Part shown: piece after piece, positions 57,799-64,000 of the stretch
Numbering within the stretch: position 1 is the first letter of the stretch
How the letters are laid out: the number at the start of each line of letters is the position of its first letter
NCBI GenBank assembly: GCA_910586205.1
Contig: CAJUGD010000007.1
Coordinates: forward strand, 74,738-138,737
From: an uncultured Lachnospiraceae bacterium
Lineage (GTDB): Bacteria; Bacillota; Clostridia; Lachnospirales; Lachnospiraceae
Direction of reading: 5' to 3'
DNA length: 64,000 nucleotides
The notes under the pieces: model-generated
Database searches by the model: none
The model's input: the letters and a program-made list of their open reading frames with translations, nothing else
What the model was told of the DNA's origin: nothing
Position numbers and translations under genes: made by a program

Positions 57799-58059
57799 AA
57801 AAATATGGTCGGACGATGCCTGGGAAGACTACCTCTACTGGCAGACTCAAGATAAAAAACACTAAAGCGGATCAACCAGCTCATCCATGATATCGAGCGG
57901 AATGGCTGTATGAAAGGGATCGGAAAGCCCGAACCCCTCTCCGGCGACCTGCAGGGCGAATACAGCCGCCGAATCAACGAAAAAGACCGCCTTGTCTACC
58001 ATATGGAAAACGGGAGACTCTACATCTCCCACTGCAGAGGCCACTACGGAGATAAATAA
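57788..58059 (+). pseudogene. YoeB-family toxin, frameshifted
   Basis: ATG at 57788 (or 57791) overlaps the antitoxin stop. Frame 1 codes MMSEKIWSDDAWEDYLYWQT then QDKKH and a stop at 57863-57865. After a -1 shift at the A-run 57854-57859 the rest continues to TAA at 58057-58059: TLKRINQLIHDIERNGCMKG, IGKPEPLSGDLQGEYSRRIN, EKDRLVYHMENGRLYISHCR, GHYGDK. These are the normal YoeB residues, with the catalytic E, R, H and Y region kept. One A is missing from the run (6 rather than 7). It could be true inactivation, slippage, or an assembly error. Confidence 0.85.
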
Positions 58060-58116
58060 TCCCAATCAATCCCTGCCTATATCCAAGGTGGGGATTGATC
58101 CCTCAATCCAAAACCA

Positions 58117-58312
58117 TCAGAAAATATCGAAATCCTCCTGCATTGCCAATTCCACGTAAGCCTCCGGACACCCATCATTCCGACTCTCCACATCCGTCCC
58201 CACATTCAGCCCCCACAGCTCGATCATCTTCGGCAGAACCTGGTAAATGGAAAACATCCCGAACCCATCCAGCCATTCCTCCGGCGTATCCGGGATAGAT
58301 CGTCCGCTGGAC
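58117..58312 (-). pseudogene. C-terminal scrap of a phage-type gene (tail assembly chaperone-like)
   Basis: Minus-strand frame ending at TGA 58117. It reads PDTPEEWLDGFGMFSIYQVL, then PKMIELWGLNVGTDVESRND and ends VELAMQEDFDIF. The pattern EWLD-F--FSIY--LP--I-LWGLN--T resembles the end of small phage tail-assembly proteins in Firmicutes. No start codon with a ribosome-binding site exists, and the flanks carry no other phage gene. I rely on memory of the family; a search is needed. The rest of the 58060-58473 gap holds only a hairpin. Confidence 0.45.
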
Positions 58313-58392
58313 CTATGTCAATACTTTCCCCGTGGTTTGAAGATTCATTGAAAGCCCGCAGAATAAGGCTTTTTTAAGACTTGCAGAAAAAT

Positions 58393-58413
58393 AGCCCTCC
58401 GAAACGGAAGGCT
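58393..58413. terminator. Terminator after aroD
   Basis: AGCCTTCCG, 3-nt loop, CGGAGGGCT, then ATTTTTC on the minus strand (and TATTTTG on the plus strand). Confidence 0.6.
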
Positions 58414-58473
58414 TATTTTGTATAAAAGTTTGTCCCTTTAGCCAGCAATACACACAATATTTCTCTGTACACG

Positions 58474-59235
58474 CTACTCTAAGTTTTTGTGGATCACCTC
58501 CAGAACCTCCCAAAGCTCCTTTGCCCCAGGCTGCCCGGGAGCTGACCTTTGCCCTATAGCTCCAAAGGTAAGAGCTGAACCAAAGGTCTCACCTGTCAAT
58601 CGGCTGACCATACCAATGGAAGACATGGCCATTGTAACAATCGGACATTCCAAGGCCTCGCTCATCTCCAATGTAACTGCCAGCAATGCCAGCACATCCC
58701 ATTTCGACTGAGGCATCACTGCCAGTTTGGGAATGTCTGCTCCGGCCTGATACATTTTCTGCAGACGTGCTGCCATCTCCTCCTTGGCTGGAGTCTTAAA
58801 AAATTCATGGCTGGACATCATGACCCGCACACAGGCCCTGCGGGCTTCCTGAACAATCGGTTCTATCCTTTCTCCTGCGGTAGACAGCTCCAGATCCACC
58901 AAATCCACAGCCCCGCTTTTTATGGCGGCAGTCTTCAGTTCTATGTACTGCTCCAGGGGCAGGGATCTCTCCCCTCCCTCCTTTTCCGTGCGGAAGGTAA
59001 ACAAAAGCGGTATATCCCCCAGCGCCTGTCTTAAGCAGCCAGCCAGCTTTATAACCTCCTCTGTCTTGGCAGCATCCTCATACCAGTCCACCCGCCATTC
59101 CGCTATATCCACCGGAAGATCTGCAAACCCTTCTGCTGCTTTTAAAATCCCGTCTGCCGAAGAAGCTACGATTGGTACACAGATCTTCGGTCTTCCCTGT
59201 CCGATTGCAATATTTCTTATCACTACTGGTTTCAT
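58474..59235 (-). CDS. aroD: 3-dehydroquinate dehydratase, type I
   Basis: 253 residues, start behind GGGAGGAATC. The enzyme makes 3-dehydroshikimate in the shikimate pathway by a Schiff-base mechanism. Visible: PKICVPIVASSADGILKAAE, ADIAEWRVDWYED-like start (DIAEWRVDWYE), LLFTFRTEKEGGERSL, VRVMMSSHEFFKTP (catalytic His), the Schiff-base lysine in ADIPKLAVMPQSKWDVLALL, TMAMSSIGMVSRLTGETFGS and ALTFG. Length fits type I enzymes. It is a single gene. Confidence 0.95.
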   Translation of the reverse strand: MKPVVIRNIAIGQGRPKICVPIVASSADGILKAAEGFADLPVDIAEWRVDWYEDAAKTEEVIKLAGCLRQALGDIPLLFTFRTEKEGGERSLPLEQYIELKTAAIKSGAVDLVDLELSTAGERIEPIVQEARRACVRVMMSSHEFFKTPAKEEMAARLQKMYQAGADIPKLAVMPQSKWDVLALLAVTLEMSEALECPIVTMAMSSIGMVSRLTGETFGSALTFGAIGQRSAPGQPGAKELWEVLEVIHKNLE

Positions 59236-59412
59236 CTGATTCCTCCCTTCCGGATCTATCCTATTCCTGTTTCTCCTTTTCCATGTTTTGTAAAAGATAT
59301 CAGGGGCAAAATATCTTTGACCTCTGCAGCTTTTAAAAAAAAGTATAGCATAATTATCCTTTTTTGTATACTCCTGCCACCATATCCTTGAGTTTTTCTA
59401 TTTCCATAACAA

Positions 59413-59455
59413 TAAAAAGCCCCCTGACGAAGATTCCCTCGCCAGGAGACCCTTT
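59413..59455 (-). terminator. Terminator of the SASP gene
   Basis: CCTGGCGA (59439-59446) paired with TCGTCAGG (59423-59430), then GGGGCTTTTTATT on the minus strand. The rest of 59236-59504 holds nothing I recognise. Confidence 0.7.
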
Positions 59456-59504
59456 TTCCAGATAATCTTAGTGTCTAACTACTTTTATCTGCTTTCTGCC
59501 TGAT

Positions 59505-59711
59505 TTACTTACCGGCCATCTGCTTTTCCTGAGCTTCGATCATCTTCTTGACCATATAACCGCCCACAGAACCGTTCTGTGCAGAAGTCAGGTTGCCGTT
59601 GTAACCGTTAGATAACGGAACTCCCAGCTCCTGTGCCACTTCCATTTTAAAACGATCCAGTGCCTCTTTTGCCTCCGGTACTTCAGCTCTGTTAGAAGAT
59701 CTGCTTGCCAT
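59505..59711 (-). CDS. Small acid-soluble spore protein, alpha/beta type
   Basis: 68 residues from the ATG at 59711 (MASRSSNRAEVPEAKEALDR), behind AGGAGG. The conserved cores FKMEVAQELGVPLSNGYNGN and LTSAQNGSVGGYMVKKMIEA are clear, including the GPR protease site region (KMEVAQE). Alpha/beta SASPs coat spore DNA and protect it from UV and heat. The gene has a long AT-rich leader and its own terminator, as expected for a strongly expressed late forespore gene; I could not settle a sigma-G promoter by eye. Confidence 0.96.
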   Translation of the reverse strand: MASRSSNRAEVPEAKEALDRFKMEVAQELGVPLSNGYNGNLTSAQNGSVGGYMVKKMIEAQEKQMAGK

Positions 59712-59910
59712 GATAAAAGCCCTCCTTTTCTTGTTAGCCTGCCGCAAGGCAGGCTCTTTCAAGAAAGGTTCTGCCCCACGACTTGTTTGTTTTTTGTTAC
59801 GCTCATAGTATATGTCCTCAAAAAAATAATACACTAGAAGCTTCTGCGTAATCTGTCAGAAATTTGAAGCTTTTTATCATGGCTGGAAATCTCAATGAAT
59901 CGTTTCTTTC

Positions 59911-60966
59911 TTATATAGTAGTAAAATGATAAATCGTAGTAGTTCTGTATTCTTCCCCTGCTTTCAAAAACGGCGATGGGAACTTCGGCTGATTGACGGC
60001 ATCCGGATAATGCTGCGTTTCAAAGCAATATCCATGGCGGGCCTGGTACTCCACTCCATCCTTTCCGATTCCATCCAGCATATTGCCTGTATAGAACTGT
60101 ACACCAGGCAAATCTGTATAAACCTCCATCACACGTCCGCTGGCCTCATCCACAGCCTTTAAAGACAAGCACAGCTCTCCGGCCGGATGATTCAGCGCCC
60201 AGTTGTGATCATATCCTTTTCCGAAGATCAGCGGTTCATAATCCGCTCCAATATCCTGTCCGATTGGCTTTAAGGACGTAAAATCCATGGGAGTTCCCTT
60301 TACCGCCACCAGCTCTCCGGTAGGAATGGAATCTTTATCCGTAATTGTAAAGAAATCCGCATCAATCCACACCTTCTGATTCAGCACGCTGCCTGATTGA
60401 TGGCCCGCCAGGTTAAAATATGCATGGTTAGTAAAATTTGCCACAGTATCTGCATCTGCTTTCATAAAATAATCCAGACGGAGGCTGTTATCCTTTGTCA
60501 AAGTATAGCTAACTTTAATATCAGCATTTCCCGGATATCCCTGATCTCCGTCAGGGCTGAACAGCGAAAAGCTTATCCTGGTCCCATCTTCGATTTCTTC
60601 TACTTTCGTATCCCACAAGCGGTTTCGGTAAAAATCCAAACCGCTGTGCAGGTTGTGGCGATCTCCTGAATTTATATCCAAGGTATAGGTATGACCGTTA
60701 AGAGAAAAAGCTGCACCTCCGATCCGGTTGGCATTGCGCCCCACAATCTCCCCCAAATGGCCGGATAAAGTCAGACAGCGCTCCGGCGTGTCTCTCCCCA
60801 AAAGAATATCTGCCATGCCTCCATTCTTATCCGGCACAACCATGGAAAGCCAGATACCGCCTAAATTAGTAAATGACGCAGATACACCGTTTTCATTGGT
60901 CAGAATGTATTTCTCTGCCTTCTCACCATTTTTTAATGTGCCAAAATCTTCTTTTTTCCACCCCAT
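59911..60966 (-). CDS. galM: Aldose 1-epimerase (galactose mutarotase)
   Basis: 351 residues, start behind AAGGAGGA. The enzyme interconverts alpha and beta aldohexoses. Motifs: GEIVGRNANRIGGAAFSLNG, GDRHNLHSGLDFYRNRLWDT (the HGG-type substrate region), FTNHAYFNLAGHQSG with the catalytic-base type His, YDHNWALN, and GVQFYTGNMLDGI; the catalytic Glu is in GYCFETQHYPDAVNQPKFPS. Monocistronic with a consensus promoter. Fits the sugar uptake genes of the window. Confidence 0.95.
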   Translation of the reverse strand: MGWKKEDFGTLKNGEKAEKYILTNENGVSASFTNLGGIWLSMVVPDKNGGMADILLGRDTPERCLTLSGHLGEIVGRNANRIGGAAFSLNGHTYTLDINSGDRHNLHSGLDFYRNRLWDTKVEEIEDGTRISFSLFSPDGDQGYPGNADIKVSYTLTKDNSLRLDYFMKADADTVANFTNHAYFNLAGHQSGSVLNQKVWIDADFFTITDKDSIPTGELVAVKGTPMDFTSLKPIGQDIGADYEPLIFGKGYDHNWALNHPAGELCLSLKAVDEASGRVMEVYTDLPGVQFYTGNMLDGIGKDGVEYQARHGYCFETQHYPDAVNQPKFPSPFLKAGEEYRTTTIYHFTTI

Positions 60967-61017
60967 AAGCCAAAATCCTCCTTTATATGATTGTAAATAT
61001 TAGTTTAAACCATTATC

Positions 61018-61046
61018 ATTATATCGCAAGACCTTCTATTCGTAAA
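61018..61046 (-). promoter_or_regulatory. galM promoter
   Basis: Minus strand: TTTACG (61041-61046), 17-bp spacer, TATAAT (61018-61023). Confidence 0.6.
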
Positions 61047-61073
61047 GGGAAGACATAGGGAGTAAGAAAATGT

Positions 61074-61394
61074 TCAGCCGTTTTTTAGTTTATATTCTGT
61101 CCCCCACGCCACCATAGCGTCTAAAACAGTTTTTAGACTATATCCTGTTTCCGTTAAAGTATATTCTACCCGCGGCGGTACTTCCGGATATACTTTTCGG
61201 GTAAGCAGCCCTCTATCTTCCATTGAGCGCAAATTTGCAGTTAAAACTTTTTGGGATATGTTCCCAACAGATTTTTTTATTTCCCCAAATCGTTTTGTAC
61301 CGTCTAATAAATCACGGATAATCAGCACTTTCCAGCGGTCACTGATAAGCATTAACGTGGTTTCTACCGGGCAGGCAGGTAAATTTTTTTCCAT
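61074..61394 (-). CDS. HxlR-family winged-helix regulator
   Basis: 106 residues, start behind GAGGG. CPVETTLMLISDRWKVLIIR is the HxlR signature with the N-terminal cysteine, then DLLDGTKRFGEIKKSVGNIS, QKVLTANLRSMEDRGLLTRK and YPEVPPRVEYTLTETGYSLK. HxlR proteins sense electrophiles or redox stress, often through that cysteine, and control adjacent oxidoreductases. It is divergent from the region with the 4Fe-4S remnant and the macrodomain-SirTM pair, which may be its targets. Confidence 0.93.
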   Translation of the reverse strand: MEKNLPACPVETTLMLISDRWKVLIIRDLLDGTKRFGEIKKSVGNISQKVLTANLRSMEDRGLLTRKVYPEVPPRVEYTLTETGYSLKTVLDAMVAWGTEYKLKNG

Positions 61395-61483
61395 GAAAAA
61401 CCCTCATTTCTTCACAATAGTTTCTTTTCGGTAACTATAGCACAATAAAGTGCTTACTTTACGTTTTTGCTCTACGGATATAT

Positions 61484-61612
61484 TATAATCTTGCAAGCGA
61501 AAAAAAACAAGCCGCAGACAAAACCAAAAAAAGAAAACAGGAACATTGTCTGCATTGTGGAAAATGTAAAGAAATATGCCCCTTGCAGGCAGTAGAAAGG
61601 AGAACGTTATGA
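61484..61612 (+). pseudogene. C-terminal remnant of a 4Fe-4S protein, overlapping the macrodomain gene
   Basis: An open frame without any start codon, from a stop at 61418 to TGA 61610-61612, coding IYYNLASEKKQAADKTKKRK then QEHCLHCGKCKEICPLQAVE and RRTL. CxxCxxCxxxCP is the classic 4Fe-4S ferredoxin motif, as at the end of some aldo/keto reductases and flavoproteins. Its stop overlaps the next start (ATGA), which suggests that it was once a real coupled gene whose body was deleted. Confidence 0.55.
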
Positions 61613-62382
61613 CACAGACAGAAAGGCTCACTTTTCTGATAAACTATCTTCAAAGTGAAAATAACGAATTAAAATCAATAGATATTCCTGCACAGGACAC
61701 AGCAAGGAAACGTCTTTTTCGTTCCCTTATGAACATTCGACCGCCAAAAACAGTTTCAAAAGAATTTTTGGACGTGCAGGACGCATATTTACAGGAAGAA
61801 TCTACTCAAAAAGGTATTATCTCATTATCAGATATTCCACCAGCCGGACCGGGAATTTATTTATGGCAGGGCGATATTACCCGTCTGTCCGTGGATGCTG
61901 TCGTAAATGCGGCTAACAGTGCCATGTTAGGCTGTTTCATTCCCTGTCACGGGTGTATAGACAATGCGATACATTCTGCCGCAGGCGTAGAGCTTCGTCT
62001 GGAATGTTCCCGTATCATGGAAAAGCAGAAAGCAGAAGAACCTACGGGAAAAGCAAAAATCACAAAAGCCTATAATCTTCCATGCCGTTACGTTCTTCAC
62101 ACGGTTGGTCCGATTATCCACGGGGCAGTTACCGTGAAAGACCAAAACCTGTTATCAGGCTGTTACCGTTCCTGTCTGGAACTTGCAGCAGCCTATCAGT
62201 TGAAAAGTATCGCCTTTTGCTGTATCTCTACAGGAGAGTTTCATTTTCCCAATGAAAAAGCTGCCGAAATAGCAATACAGACGGTACAGGACTATCAGAA
62301 GGAAAATCAAAACAGTCCGGAGGTGGTTTTTAATGTATTCAAAGACAGCGACTACAAAATCTATAAGCAGTTATTGGGATAA
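61609..62382 (+). CDS. Zinc-dependent macrodomain protein (protein-ADP-ribose hydrolase, SirTM-associated)
   Basis: 257 residues from the ATG at 61609 (MTQTERLTFLINYLQSENNE), behind AAAGGAGAAC. After a helical N-terminal part (to about 85), the macrodomain shows IYLWQGDITRLSVDAVVNAA, NSAMLGCFIPCHGCIDNAIH (a cysteine/histidine set typical of the zinc-binding class), SAAGVELRLEC and VLHTVGPIIHG. It ends with CISTGEFHFPNEKAAEIAIQ. This class removes ADP-ribose from targets modified by SirTM. It overlaps the SirTM gene by 50 bp. Confidence 0.93.
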   Translation: MTQTERLTFLINYLQSENNELKSIDIPAQDTARKRLFRSLMNIRPPKTVSKEFLDVQDAYLQEESTQKGIISLSDIPPAGPGIYLWQGDITRLSVDAVVNAANSAMLGCFIPCHGCIDNAIHSAAGVELRLECSRIMEKQKAEEPTGKAKITKAYNLPCRYVLHTVGPIIHGAVTVKDQNLLSGCYRSCLELAAAYQLKSIAFCCISTGEFHFPNEKAAEIAIQTVQDYQKENQNSPEVVFNVFKDSDYKIYKQLLG

Positions 62383-63232
62383 TACACAGGTAAGGCGCTC
62401 CTTAGAAAAAGTGAAAAAGAAAATTGAAAATGCCGACGCGGTTGTAATCGGCGCAGGTGCGGGACTGTCTGCTTCTGCAGGATTTACCTATTCCGGGAAA
62501 CGCTTTGAAGATAATTTTGCGGACTTCATAGAAAAATATGGTTTCAAGGATATGTATTCCGCAGGCTTTTACCCATACAAGACATTAGAGGAACATTGGG
62601 CGTATTGGAGCCGTTACATTTTTATCAACCGTTACCAAAATACGCCGAAACCCGTTTATAATGATTTATACAATCTGGTACGGGACAAAGACTATTTTGT
62701 TTTGACGACCAATGTAGACCACTGTTTCCAAAAGGCGGGTTTTGATAAACACAGACTGTTTTATACGCAGGGCGATTATGGGTTGTGGCAATGCGGGGAG
62801 CCTTGTCACGACACGACTTACGATAATGAAGCCATTATTAAGAAAATGGTTGCCGAACAGGAAAATATGCGTATTCCGTCCGGGCTAATCCCCCATTGCC
62901 CCGTATGTGGTGCGCCTATGTCAATGAATTTAAGGGCAGACAGTACCTTTGTTGAAGATAGCGGCTGGCATACAGCGGCCAAACGGTATCAAGACTTTAT
63001 ACGCTGTCATAAAGAATTAGACATTTTATATCTGGAATTGGGCGTTGGCGGCAATACGCCGGGAATTATCAAATACCCATTCTGGCAAATGACATATAGC
63101 AATCCCAATGCTGCTTATGTATGCATCAATCTATCCGAAGCTTATATTCCGGCAGAAATCAAGAAACAGTCTATTGGTATTGGTAAGGATATTGGGGAGA
63201 TTTTGAAACAGCTTACAGAAAACACACTTTAG
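62333..63232 (+). CDS. SirTM-class sirtuin (protein ADP-ribosyltransferase)
   Basis: 299 residues, start at 62333 with GGAGGTGG 9 nt before, inside the end of the macrodomain gene. NAD site VVIGAGAGLSASAGF; the catalytic Asn in VLTTNVDHCFQKAGF; the place of the Sir2 catalytic His holds Gln in LFYTQGDYGLWQC, typical of class M; zinc cysteines in LWQCGEPCHD and HCPVCGAPM. In staphylococci and streptococci SirTM ADP-ribosylates a lipoylated GcvH-L, and the macrodomain reverses it. Neither GcvH-L nor a lipoate ligase is within this window. Confidence 0.92.
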   Translation: MYSKTATTKSISSYWDNTQVRRSLEKVKKKIENADAVVIGAGAGLSASAGFTYSGKRFEDNFADFIEKYGFKDMYSAGFYPYKTLEEHWAYWSRYIFINRYQNTPKPVYNDLYNLVRDKDYFVLTTNVDHCFQKAGFDKHRLFYTQGDYGLWQCGEPCHDTTYDNEAIIKKMVAEQENMRIPSGLIPHCPVCGAPMSMNLRADSTFVEDSGWHTAAKRYQDFIRCHKELDILYLELGVGGNTPGIIKYPFWQMTYSNPNAAYVCINLSEAYIPAEIKKQSIGIGKDIGEILKQLTENTL

Positions 63233-63265
63233 TTAGATAAAAATTCATCCTATATTTTTTTGCCG

Positions 63266-63308
63266 TCAGAAGCAGTTGCCGAGGATTCCTCGGTAACTGC
63301 TTCTGACT
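63266..63308. other. 20-bp hairpin downstream of SirTM
   Basis: GTCAGAAGCAGTTGCCGAGG paired with CCTCGGTAACTGCTTCTGAC-type arm with one mismatch and a 3-nt loop. No T-run follows on either strand, so termination is only a guess. Confidence 0.6.
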
Positions 63309-63342
63309 CTAACTCTCCACTAGCAAAATTATGCAAGAGCAC

Positions 63343-63648
63343 TCATCCTGCAACCCTTTTCATCCTCCGGTAAATCTCCAGCCCATCCTTTTTCCCAAAA
63401 GTCTTCACGGAATCCAGATACAGAATCTTTTTCCCCGACCCTTTCTCCAGCAGTCCCTCACCGCCATAAATCCCTGGTCTCTGCTGACAATGGCCGCCTT
63501 TCCCGAATACCCGCTCCCAAAGATCTCCCCTGCCTTTGTGGCTATGTAAAAATCCAGACCATTCTTTCCTGTCTTTTTCAGTTTGCATATATCCAGCCCC
63601 TTTCAGGCCTTCACTTCCCACGTTTTCAAAGTCAATCAAGAAATACAT
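63343..63648 (-). pseudogene. Broken NYN/PIN-like nuclease gene
   Basis: The open frame MYFLIDFENVGSEGLKGAGY has the N-terminal signature of small PIN-like (NYN-type) proteins, with the metal-binding D in LIDFEN. The middle of the family appears in another frame as NGLDFYIATKAGEIFGSGYS and then GKAAIVSRDQGFMAVRDCW. The original frame returns at GKKILYLDSVKTFGKK. About 40-50 residues between the first strand and KNGLDFYIA are missing. So there is one deletion and two frame changes; the listed frame is not a working protein. Confidence 0.65.
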
Positions 63649-63843
63649 GTTCCGTCCTCCAGATCAAAGTATTACATCAAATAACTATGAAAAAACACAC
63701 AAGATGGGGAGAAAAATGATGAACTTTTTGCGAATAGCTTTTTTTGATGGGGATTTGGTCGGGTTGCGGAAAAATGGATGGATTTTGGCTATCCGTAGAA
63801 AATCCCAGGAAGGCAGCCCTATCTGCCAAGAATAAAAAGAAGA

Positions 63844-63861
63844 AGGCTCTCGAAAGAGCCT
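63844..63861 (-). terminator. Terminator of the gene entering from the right edge
   Basis: AGGCTCT, 4-nt loop TTCG, AGAGCCT, then TCTTCTTTTTATT on the minus strand. The stretch 63649-63843 holds nothing I recognise. Confidence 0.7.
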
Positions 63862-63925
63862 CCGTGTCTGTCTTGCTTGTCTGAGATACAGCGCATGGCT
63901 TAGATAGTTGCGCCAAACAAGGCCA

Positions 63926-64000
63926 TCATACTTTTCCTACCCAAGACAAAATTGTTTCTGGCGGGAGCTCCAGGATCTCCGCTATTTCTTCCGAAGAAGC
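63926..64000 (-). CDS. C-terminal end of a gene cut by the window edge, possibly another Rpn-family protein
   Basis: Only the last 24 codons are visible: ASSEEIAEILELPPETILSW then VGKV and TGA. The helix-turn pattern SxEEIAEILELP--TI is common at the end of Rpn-type transposase-like proteins, but also in other small helical tails, so the family is a guess. A terminator follows at 63844-63861. Confidence 0.4.
   Translation of the reverse strand, partial: ASSEEIAEILELPPETILSWVGKV

Noticed and set aside
59712..59834. N-terminal extension of the SASP frame
   Set aside because: SASPs start with a short MASRSS-type segment; the ATG at 59711 has AGGAGG, the upstream part is leader.

Overview
This window looks like chromosomal DNA of an anaerobic, spore-forming member of the Clostridia, most likely a Lachnospiraceae gut bacterium. 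The inference rests on the sporulation genes (spoVAD, spoVAE, an alpha/beta SASP), strong AGGAGG ribosome-binding sites, sigma-A promoters of the TTGACA-N17-TATAAT type, a LicT-controlled PTS, a lysine riboswitch, and several heterodimeric or MacB-type ABC systems. No rRNA, CRISPR array or intact prophage is visible. Most genes are on the minus strand.

Layout. 1-1.0 kb: edge of an Rpn (PD-(D/E)XK) nuclease gene with an 11-residue repeat tail. 1.1-5.3 kb: MATE exporter divergent from a Crp-type regulator, then a Na/Pi cotransporter whose stop codon lies inside a 164-bp palindromic element. 5.3-8.4 kb: lipoprotein, dapB and dapA under a lysine riboswitch, and a CobO-like ATPase with a degenerate P-loop. 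8.5-14.8 kb: two-OB-fold SSB, typA, a YigZ/IMPACT protein and a class A PBP. 14.8-21 kb: spoVAD-spoVAE, a LigB-AMMECR1 fusion, a GltD-like flavoprotein and a membrane-anchored TIM-barrel protein. 21.1-30 kb: tmRNA (tag AKLNLNAEDNLAYAA), ilvE, licT-ptsG with a RAT/terminator switch, and a heterodimeric ABC exporter. 30.2-33 kb: a complete Rpn gene, tRNA-Leu, and infC-rpmI-rplT behind an L20-type attenuator and an AUU start. 33-36 kb: two divergent ribbon-helix-helix mini-regulators and a secreted repeat protein. 36-48.5 kb: a glycan operon (solute-binding protein, two permeases, GH38, GH13, GH36) preceded by a PLP enzyme and a FadR-type regulator. 48.6-57.3 kb: a MacB-like efflux set with duplicated permeases, then an ABC-2 system with a YtrA-type regulator. 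57.5-64 kb: RelB with a frameshifted YoeB, a phage gene scrap, aroD, a SASP, galM, an HxlR regulator, a macrodomain-SirTM pair behind the tail of a lost Fe-S protein, a wrecked NYN/PIN gene and the tail of one more gene.

How the genes work together. The 36-46 kb block can import and trim oligosaccharides carrying alpha-mannose, alpha-glucose and alpha-galactose. galM and the glucose PTS feed sugars into glycolysis. dapAB is switched by lysine, and ptsG by an antiterminator encoded just downstream.

The most interesting leads are four. Both readable Rpn genes carry a strong internal Shine-Dalgarno and in-frame ATG that could make a separate C-terminal protein. The RHH pair has matching motifs inside its -35/-10 spacers. 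A two-hairpin intergenic element occurs twice. The SirTM-macrodomain pair lacks its usual GcvH-L/lipoate-ligase partners and is translationally coupled to a 4Fe-4S remnant.
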